NCBI GenBank assembly: GCA_964057195.1
Contig: OZ059827.1
Span: forward strand, 49,769,245-49,833,244
Length of the DNA stretch: 64,000 bases
Source: Orthosia cruda
Lineage: Eukaryota > Arthropoda > Insecta > Lepidoptera > Noctuidae
Direction of reading: 5' to 3'
In this document: positions 56,801 through 64,000 of the stretch, one piece after another
How positions within the stretch are numbered: the stretch's first letter is position 1
Layout: each line of letters starts with the position of its first letter
Notes under the pieces: generated by a model
Databases searched by the model: none
Told to the model about the DNA's origin: nothing
What the model saw: the letters and a program-made list of their open reading frames with translations, nothing else
Program-made: the position numbers and the translations under genes

Positions 56801-57784
56801 AATGTGTCTGGAAAGATGCTTAGAATGCTGGGATGATGCTGACCCTTCGTAGGCTAGTAAAAAAATATGTATTGTGGATCGAAATCTCGTAAAGGCTTCC
56901 AGGAGGTTCTGGTAATGCGTAAGTGTCTTGGTAACTGGCTAATACTTCACTACTGGAGAAAATTTTGATGATAGAGAGAGTCATTTGTGTGTTGTTTGTC
57001 TGTTGTAAATGTAGTAATTATTTAGCATTGACTCTCTGCACGTGTTGGGTCACACTGTTGCAGGGAGTAATAGGAATAAAAAATAAAAAGAATGTTTTAT
57101 TCATGAGCATGCAAGAAGTTCTTGACAACAGTTGAACTGTAAAAACAACTTCTACTAATACGCCACAGCCTAACAAAATTCAAACACAATTAACAGTACA
57201 TCCACCTAACATCACAGTATCAATTAACATCTTTAACACATGACGTCACTTCGGAAAACAACTCCCGACTAATTCCCCTTAAATGTATGCAAAGGGGCTA
57301 AATGTGCCTCCCGACAGATCTGAGTTGTGACGTCATTATCGCGATTTAGTCGTCAATTACACAACGACGCCGTACCGCAGTAAATCGGGAACTTTACTTA
57401 TCATGATAATAATTCCGCAAGTCTCATTTACAACGGGAATTGTCATTGTATTTTGTCGGTCGGCAATTTTAGGGACACAGAGTGGTGATTTGCAGTTGGT
57501 TAAGCTAGGTAGAATTGTTTAATGTTTGTCGGTTTGAATTATGTGCGTTTACACAAATTGTGGTCTCACTGAGAGAGATCTAATGTAACATTATTAAGCA
57601 AACGTAGCAGAACATATTAAGATGATGATATTACTATGTAATCTTTTTAGAAGTTTACGTAAGTTTCCTGTACAAAGAAATATTTAACTACAATCCATAA
57701 CTTTAAGTGGCCCTGATTCAGTGTCCATTATAACATACTTAAGGGACTACGACCGCTTTAATGCCGTAAAAAGATAACTTTCTA

Positions 57785-58085
57785 AAGCATACTCCTTAGT
57801 AACGGTTAGGTTAAAAGGTTTGAAAAAAAAATATTATTGTTTTATGTAAATTATTAGTGAAACATGGTTTTTTCATATAACAAATAGTATTGTTTTAAAA
57901 AAATATTTAACAACACGACACGCTACTTTTGGATACTCCTCGAAAACGACTTGAATGTTTAAAAATATTTGTACACAGCTAAATTTGATGGCTAGTATTT
58001 CTTCATAACTAAAATAGCATATGTAAATATAAGAATATTTTGCAAACAAAACTGTCCAAAAGGAGTTTCAATATTGATATGCTGG
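57785..58085 (+). repeat. Dispersed repeat, same orientation as 43570-43910
   Basis: TAGTAACGGTTAGGTTAAAA, TTTGGATACTCCTCGAAAAC and AAAGGAGTTTCAATATTGAT match. No ORF; family unknown. Confidence 0.7.
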
Positions 58086-59403
58086 TTCCAAGCGGGCGCA
58101 CGGCCAGTACTGAGAACTGGCCGGGGAATATATAGGCCTCAAAAAACCACAGTCTAAAAAAAGTACCACCAACAAATCAGTTCCCCAACACGCACAATCT
58201 CGCCATACGAACCAATTAGCAGCATTGGTCTACAGTATATCTCAGTCTGTGGCTCGTTATCGCCTGAACGTGGGCCTCCGCTTTTTAATGCTTATTTATT
58301 GAAAGCTCAGAGACTTGGGCCGGAGTTATATTCCGGAAGGATCATTGTGTCCTCGCCGGCCGTGTTTTATGGTCCAGTCGGCAGTTACTGTGAGCCACAA
58401 TAGAAAAGGAATCACTGAGGTGGTGAAGAATGCAAGGTCTCTTTATGGAGAGGGTTGTTAGAGCCCAGTGTTTGTATGGTAATGAAGTAATTTGGCAGTT
58501 TTTATGGACTGTGTTGGTCGATTTTGGGAAATTGAATTGAGATAATAGATGTAGTCGTGTCATAAATTAAAGATAGCAGACTGTGCATTTTTGTTACTTT
58601 CATTTTTGTTTTATTATTGATAGCTGACTCTCGCGGTTTCGCTCCCGTCAACTGGCTATCTGTCTACCTACTATTACCTACCTACTCTACAAACAAAGAA
58701 ATTCTTCAACTTTATAATATTAGTATAGATGCTGATACAACTCCTTCGCAAATGAACAAATTTGATTACATAAAAAAGGTTATAGTCAGTCAATCTTAAA
58801 AGATAAACATATGCAGTCGCGGACTTATTTTTGAACTTTCCCGACGTACTGTACTGATTATACTGATTATTTGATTTAACTATCGATATCGATTGATTAT
58901 TAGATGGTGATCTATCTATCGCCGTGGAACGGAACCGAACGCGATCTATTTACAAAATAATATCGGTATAATCAGATGAAAAACGCTAGTTACGTGGCAT
59001 GGTTTCTTTGTATGGGATGAGGCATCTTTATGCTAGTATAATATTATCTGTGGTCTACGCAGTATTAAGTTGTCACACACAGCGGTGTCTGGACGTTCCC
59101 ATTCAGTGCAGTGCTGTGTGTACTTACTGATAAATCTGGTTGTTTTACTATAAACCCCAAAACCTAACTAGTGAAACTAGAGAACACTAACTTACCCAAG
59201 AAGTTACAATAGAGAGAACTTCTATGCACTTTTTCTGATCGAACGTTCCTACGTACTCCGCAATATCACAACTGATATTTATTTCTAAATGTATCTTTAT
59301 TTGGAACCAAAACATATTTTATACAATTTGAATTGTGTATGCGTTAGTTATAAACTGTGTCGCAGTTATTAACGCCTACCTTTGGAAGGAAGACCACAGC
59401 GTT
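58086..59403. other. No recognised gene outside the short Lep1 copy
   Basis: 58342-58563 has a minus-strand frame without motifs. 58870-58975 is rich in ATCGATATCGA-type words similar to 53800-53830. Confidence 0.5.
58618..58733 (+). mobile_element. Shortened Lep1-type element
   Basis: AGCTGACTCTCGCGGTTTCG near the start and TTTATAATATTAGTATAGAT at the end, with most of the interior deleted. The 5' ACTAG is altered. Confidence 0.55.
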
Positions 59404-59565
59404 TCAGAATAGTACATTATTGCAAAGGCCGGGAAATAGGTAATTGCAGGTCGAGTAAGAGATTAAAGGCCGAGCCATAGGAGAGGACTTCACTAATAAG
59501 AGACAGGCCATTTCCGCCGAGGCATATATAGTGCTTTTCTCAAAAGAATGCAGGGAAATAAAACA
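59404..59565. repeat. Dispersed repeat related to 53380-53530
   Basis: ATAGTACATTATTGCAAAGG near the left and ATAGTGCTTTTCTCAAAAGA near the right match the 53380 insert, in the same orientation and order. Confidence 0.55.
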
Positions 59566-60185
59566 TAATTTTTATATTATACATTTAATTTATTAAAAGT
59601 TACAACAACATTGCTGGAGCGTTGTAATGTTCCAAATTCAAAAAACGCTACTGCAATGGATTTGTTTTTCTTTAGTTTGTCCGTAAATTCGATATATCGC
59701 GTGTTCTGTTTTCGAAAATAATGACAATATTTCCATGCATGTTTAAGAAAAAGTACATTCATAGACACAGAAGATACAATAAAAACTAGAATAAAAATTA
59801 AAAAATCAGTTATTGTAAATTAAATCCTTGCATATCAGTTATAAAGGACCATAAAGCTATACCTACAGCACAGTTTATTATCCTATCCTTTTTCCAAGCC
59901 AGGACGGGATAGCGGTTAGTATATGAAGGATAGATAGGATAAGGCTGAACGTCCTAGGTCGTAAACATTCTACTGGATTTTCGTCTATAGCCGTATGTGA
60001 GTGGTTACGACTAGATATAGTGGATCGTTTTAGTGCTCTAGACGTATTGGGAAGAATGGCGGGTTCCGTGAGAGTTGGAAGTGTTATGGTGTGTTTTTGC
60101 GGAAAATAATAGGGAAATTGAATAGTTTATGTTATTTTTAGCAATTACCAATTGAGATTATATTATTTATTTGTTATGGGTTTGG

Positions 60186-60735
60186 TCTTGACTCTAGTCT
60201 AGGTCAGATGTGACAGAGACAGAGTCGACGATGGAGCGAGCTTACCCACAACAAGCTTGTTCACTCTAACTTTTGAAGAGATTCGGGTTGAATGCGTTCG
60301 GAAACACAGACGCAGGTAGTGAGTTCCACTAATTCGCTGTGCGCATTATGAAGGATTTTTGGAAGCGCTTGGTGCGAATTAGTGGCAACCAGGTAGGGAT
60401 GGTAACTTGCAATGCGACTAGATGCCCGATGGTAGAAGGGGGCCGGTGGGATGAGGTCGTAGAGTTCTTGAGCACACTCACCGAAGTACAGTCTGTAGAA
60501 GACCGACAAGCAGGCAACCTTGCGGCGATGAGCCAAGCTGTGAAGCTTGGCATCCACCAGTTCATAGTCACCAATGAGCCTCTTGGCTCTGCGTTTCACT
60601 GAGTCAAGCGCGACAAGCTGATACTTAGCTGAGACATCCCATAGGTGGCTGCATTACTCCCAGCAGGATCGGACTTGCGCTTTGTATAGAATTAAAAGCT
60701 GTCCAGGCGTAAAGTATCGCTTCACTCTATTTAGA
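60186..60735 (-). pseudogene. Jockey-type LINE reverse transcriptase C-terminus (same family as 40235)
   Basis: Minus-strand frames give VKRRAKRLIGDYELVDAKLH, CLSVFYRLYFGECAQELYDL and IPPAPFYHRASSR. Upstream, 60600-60731 still encodes YFTPGQLLILYKAQVRSC before a stop. It is collinear with the plus-strand copy at 40235. Stops and a frameshift make it non-functional. The 3' UTR with the CACAATCTCATC-type motif is largely gone. Confidence 0.82.
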
Positions 60736-61660
60736 TGTGTATCAGTAACATTAAATTCACGAAATAAAAAGTTGTTTATCGAAGTCCACAAAGACACCAC
60801 AAATTGCGATACTAAAGCTCTTTGCTGCTTTTTACAGCACCGTGAGCTGATCTTGTTTTTCTACCACCGACCGATTTAAGAAAAGAAACAGAGCAAAGAC
60901 AATTAGATTTTCCACAGCGTATTTTTTCACTTGTTCAAAGTTATTATACTGTAGTACCGATCTTTACTCTGTGACAATTTAAGTCACCAAAACATATTGT
61001 TTTAGGGTGTGACCTTCGGGAGGTTAACCTATGAGATTGTCAGCCGCTTAACCCGACTTTCCTGTGGTGGCCTAAATAAAAATTAAGGTTGCACTAGTCG
61101 ATCATTCTTCCATACAAACGTAGTCTGGCGATTACTCCACTGTTACATGTACGTTCAGAAAAATAAATGATATCAATTTGTCTCATCATTATCTAGCCCT
61201 GTATGGAAACAAAAAAGTAAAAAAAGCTATGAGCGTCGAAAGTTCCATATTTCAACACTAATTTTAACGCATCTTTGGGCGGAAATAAATACCATAAGAA
61301 AAAGGAAAAATGCATAACAGTCACCATACAGGGATAGATTAGTAGTTTAACAACGCAAATAATTGTATTTTGAAAATATACCTTTATTACTCGTAGTTCT
61401 TTCATGATATCCATACTCCCAAAGGTCTGTTTAAAATCATCATCCATTTCGCTACAAATTTGCAAAAGTGCTAATTCGTACGAGAACTAGCTTCTCACTG
61501 CTCATCACAGCATCTATCTCTTTCGCACGTGTTGACGGATGAGATAGCATGCATAATGCCCGCGCACAAAATAGTTCGTGCCGTCGACTAGGGCAACCTT
61601 AAAGCTTCGAGACAGGGCAGCTCTTCAAAAATCATCTTGCTACAAAATCTTCTATCTTAA
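60736..61660 (-). other. Intron following the Lar exon (proximal part)
   Basis: AT-rich intronic sequence directly downstream of the GTAAGT donor in gene orientation. No second Ig exon recognised here. Confidence 0.6.
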
Positions 61661-61666
61661 ACTTAC
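61661..61666 (-). promoter_or_regulatory. Splice donor of the Lar exon
   Basis: Minus-strand GTAAGT directly follows the last exon base (61667). It is a full consensus donor and fixes the exon end. Confidence 0.85.
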
Positions 61667-61846
61667 CTTCAAAAACAGTCAACGTAGCGACAGCTGTCAC
61701 AGCATCCCCCACTCCGTTCTCCGCCACACACTCGTAAGTGGCGTCATCTCGCTGCGCACGCACCGGTTCTATGCGCAACACCGCGCCATTTGCCGCTGGG
61801 CCGGCCGCCGCGTCCATTGGTGACACTTGGTAACGGGACTGCATGC
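61667..61846 (-). CDS. Lar: Internal exon of Lar-type receptor protein tyrosine phosphatase (Ig domain 1, second half)
   Basis: Lar is a neuronal cell-surface receptor phosphatase with three Ig domains, fibronectin III repeats, one membrane segment and two cytoplasmic phosphatase domains; it acts in axon guidance and synapse formation. The exon reads on the minus strand as 59 whole codons. It includes LRIEPVRAQRDDATYECVAE followed by NGVGDAV and ends ATLTVFE, which closely matches the first Ig domain of insect Lar. The Cys in YEC would be the second cysteine of the Ig disulfide. A polypyrimidine-CACAG acceptor lies just upstream (AG at 61847-61848) and a consensus GTAAGT donor just downstream (61661-61666). 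The exon begins with GC, completing a split Gly codon, and ends with a single G, again expected to start a Gly codon, so both ends are phase 1. This phase fits the residues flanking the segment in the fly protein as I remember it. It is one exon only: the first half of Ig1 lies beyond the upstream intron and was not seen. Vertebrate-type paralogues fit less well. Confidence 0.9.
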
Positions 61847-61862
61847 CTGTGGAAGATATGTG
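61847..61862 (-). promoter_or_regulatory. Splice acceptor of the Lar exon
   Basis: The minus strand reads TCTTCCACAG before the exon, a pyrimidine-rich tract ending in AG at 61848-61847. This fixes the exon start at 61846. Confidence 0.8.
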
Positions 61863-62109
61863 TGGTTTAGGGCTGGTGTTCAAAATATGCGTTGTTTAAG
61901 GACGTTCTGTCTCTGGAGAACGTGTTAAAATGAAAGCGAAAGTATGAGATGTAACAGAGACTTAAAATTGTGAGGCGTTTTTTGCTAAAATGTGTTTTAA
62001 AAGTAAGTTAAAAAGAAATCGGTTTAGTTTGGTTATTAAATTTTGCATATAGTGGTAATATCTAAAAAATACCTATAAGAACACTCGCTATGAAGGTATC
62101 AGAGCGGGC

Positions 62110-62695
62110 GTTTCTATGACTTCATCATCATCAGCTTTTTAATGTTCTCACTGCTGCGACACACAGGCCTGTGTTGCAGCAGCGGGCCATAATCCACCAC
62201 GCGGGCCCAGTGCGGGTTGATGGATGTCACATGTCTTCGAATTTTTGGTTCTAGGACATGCCGGTTTCCTCACGATGTTTTCCTTCACCGTTTTGAGAGC
62301 AGTGGTGATGCAATAATTTACACAAAGTAAAGCGCCCGACTTTTTTTTTTGGTTGGCAAATTTTCCAATGACTTCTCCCGATCTGGGTGAAGCGGGAGGG
62401 CGTGTCAGACTTTTACTGACTAAAACCCACCCGTGTTCCTTCAGTTGCTTGTGCCAGGGCCGCAGTAACTCTCTTTCAAATTTATCCGCGACCCAGACAG
62501 GCATCGGCCCTATCGGGCCCCGTCACTTTTGCTAACATCTCTTTGAGGCGCGCGTGGATCACTACGCGCCGTCGACTCGGACCTGGTCCATATCGGACGG
62601 CGAGCTACCCATTACTCGCCATCCGCAAGCCCATGCCTACTATACATTAGTCGCGGCCGTTACCACTGGGCCACCACTACTCCACCACTGTTCCT
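62110..62695 (-). mobile_element. SINE, or composite of two SINEs, with GATGATGATGA tail
   Basis: The right end on the minus strand reads GTGGTGGCCCAGTGGTAACG, an A box-like head. The middle (62365-62440) has GTCAGTAAAAGTCTGACACG and GCCCTCCCGCTTCACC. A T/A-run at 62341-62351 separates this from the body TTTGTGTAAATTATTGCATC, ACATCGTGAGGAAACCGGCA, GCACTGGGCCCGCGTGGTGG, ending TGATGATGATGA at 62118-62129. The A-run in the middle suggests one element landed in another. It lies in the Lar intron just upstream of the exon. Confidence 0.65.
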
Positions 62696-63028
62696 GCTCT
62701 GACCTATAAATCCGAAATAGCCAAAACGATACAGGTTGTCTAAGAATATCGGGCTTTAGCAAAATAAATGTGTAGTTTATTTGAAACTGTTCGATCTGAG
62801 AACAAATGTTGCTAAGCTTATTAAGTGGGATAAGTATATAGGGCTTCAGGTATTACATAAGTACGTGTGTTTGGGATCTTTGATTTGTTTCTAATTCTAT
62901 TTGAGTTAGGATTAGGAGTTAGAGTGGGCAGAGGGTCTGTTTTGTACAAGAATAATATATTGTTATTTCATTTAGAACAAGGTTGAATTTAATTTATTAT
63001 TTAATTTAAGGATTTTGTTAATCCATAG

Positions 63029-63385
63029 CTACAATGGGCATCAGCATAAGGCTTAAAGTTACCCAAAGAGCAATGGAGAGAGCTAAGCACGGCGTTTCGT
63101 TGCGTGATTGAATCAGAATTGATGACATCCGCAAGAGAACCGTAGTGGCAGGGCACATTGCTCGCAGAACGGATGGCCGTTGGGCCGAAAAGTTCTGGAG
63201 TGGCGACCGCGAACCGGAGGACGTTGCGTTGGAAGGACTCCCACTAGGTGGAGCGACGACCTGGCCAAGGCTGCGGGAGTAAGGATGCGAAATGCACAGG
63301 ACCGATTAGTGTGGCGACGCTTGGGTGAGGCCCTATTTCCAGCAGAGGACGACTTTTGGCTGAAATTATGATGATGATGATAGAT
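63029..63385 (+). mobile_element. RTE 3'-end fragment with internal deletion
   Basis: Begins at the AATGGGCATCAGCATAAGGC segment (residue ~866 of the intact protein) and runs to the (ATG)n tail. The GRKVLEWRPRTGGRCVGR segment and the RNAQDRLVWRRLGEA segment are clear. About 50 bp encoding the KVTDIARRIAKLKWQW part are missing, and frameshifts are present. Confidence 0.85.
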
Positions 63386-63404
63386 ACCTTAGGTGCTTAT
63401 CCTA

Positions 63405-63560
63405 ACTAATATTCTAAATGCGAATGTGAGTTTGTTTGTTTGTTACGCTTTCACTCCTCAACGGCTGAACGTAATTGTATAATACTTGGCATACGAGTGG
63501 ACCACGACCTGGATTACGACATGGGATACTTTTTATCCCAGTAGTACATTCCCTTGGGAT
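63405..63560 (-). mobile_element. Helitron-like repeat (subfamily of 13838)
   Basis: CTAACTAATATTCTAAATGC, a TTTGTTTGTTTGTTA run, CAACGGCTGAACG and GGATACTTTTTATCCCAGTA. The far end is unclear. Confidence 0.5.
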
Positions 63561-64000
63561 TATATAACACTTTATACGCAAGCTAAGCCGAGGTCAGAAG
63601 CATAGTGTATTTTAAAAATAAGCTTGTCATTTTACTTTCATTTTTAATAATCATAACAAAACATCAAGGCAATGGCGTATGGTATACCCTCAAACCATTT
63701 AAACATAAATTTACATATACTGCATACCTATTGGCAAAGCTACATAGTAAATCCCATCTGAATACCATAGTTAAGGCATGAGCCACACAATATTCGCCCT
63801 AGCGGCAGCTTACACTGGAAACCTATATTAAACGCTATTTATACTCTGGCCAACATGAAGATATAATATTTATTGACAAAGCGCTGACAGTTCAATCAGC
63901 TGACAGCAGGAGTGAAGATTTTAGGTTGCTCTAATCTAATATTCTATCATCCTATGACCTAGGATATTGTATGTTCTCGAACTATCTGTCATCTGTACTT

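Overview
The window looks like nuclear DNA of a moth or butterfly (Lepidoptera). It is AT-rich and intron-poor in recognisable coding sequence, and it is crowded with repeats typical of lepidopteran genomes: RTE-clade LINEs with (ATG)n tails, Jockey/CR1-type LINE 3' ends, tRNA-headed SINEs, Lep1-type Helitron-like elements that run from ACTAG to a TATAATATTAGTATAGAT-like end, and several foldback or MITE-like elements. There is no sign of operons or bacterial gene organisation.

One host coding segment is convincing. It is a 180-bp exon on the minus strand at 61667-61846 that encodes the second half of the first Ig domain of a Lar-type receptor tyrosine phosphatase (LAR/PTPRF-like). It has clean splice sites and phase 1 at both ends. 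I found no other Lar exon, so most of the window (1-61666) is most simply read as a very large, transposon-filled Lar intron. The alternative is that downstream exons were missed because they are short.

The only long open frame belongs to a full-length non-LTR retrotransposon of the RTE clade (46384-49583). It has a 204-bp 5' UTR, one intact 990-codon ORF (APE endonuclease then reverse transcriptase, with catalytic motifs present), an (ATG)n tail, and a 10-bp target-site duplication. Many 5'-truncated relatives surround it (for example 9476, 15600, 36768, 51546, 63029), some with visible target-site duplications.

Layout: 1-9 kb is sparse, with an RTE fragment, a TIR element at 5969-6526 and a 61-bp tandem array. 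9.4-16.3 kb holds RTE and RNase H-type LINE fragments, a foldback element and a SINE. 16.8-30 kb is dense in SINEs, LINE 3' ends, foldback elements, a GC-rich block with a 38-bp TIR element, and a 5S rRNA-derived SINE split by another insertion. 30-40 kb is mostly featureless. 40-46 kb is a mosaic of Lep1, LINE, 5S-SINE, MITE and tRNA-SINE copies. 46.4-49.6 kb is the intact RTE. 50-61 kb has nested insertions and MITEs. 61.6-64 kb holds the Lar exon, a SINE and an RTE fragment.

I did not find a new gene system. The items most worth a second look are the intact RTE, the 5S-derived SINE, three copies of a hairpin-bearing foldback element, a TIR element in the GC-rich block, a series of short near-perfect hairpins with tiny loops, and an isolated TATA/initiator/splice-donor arrangement near 27.3 kb.
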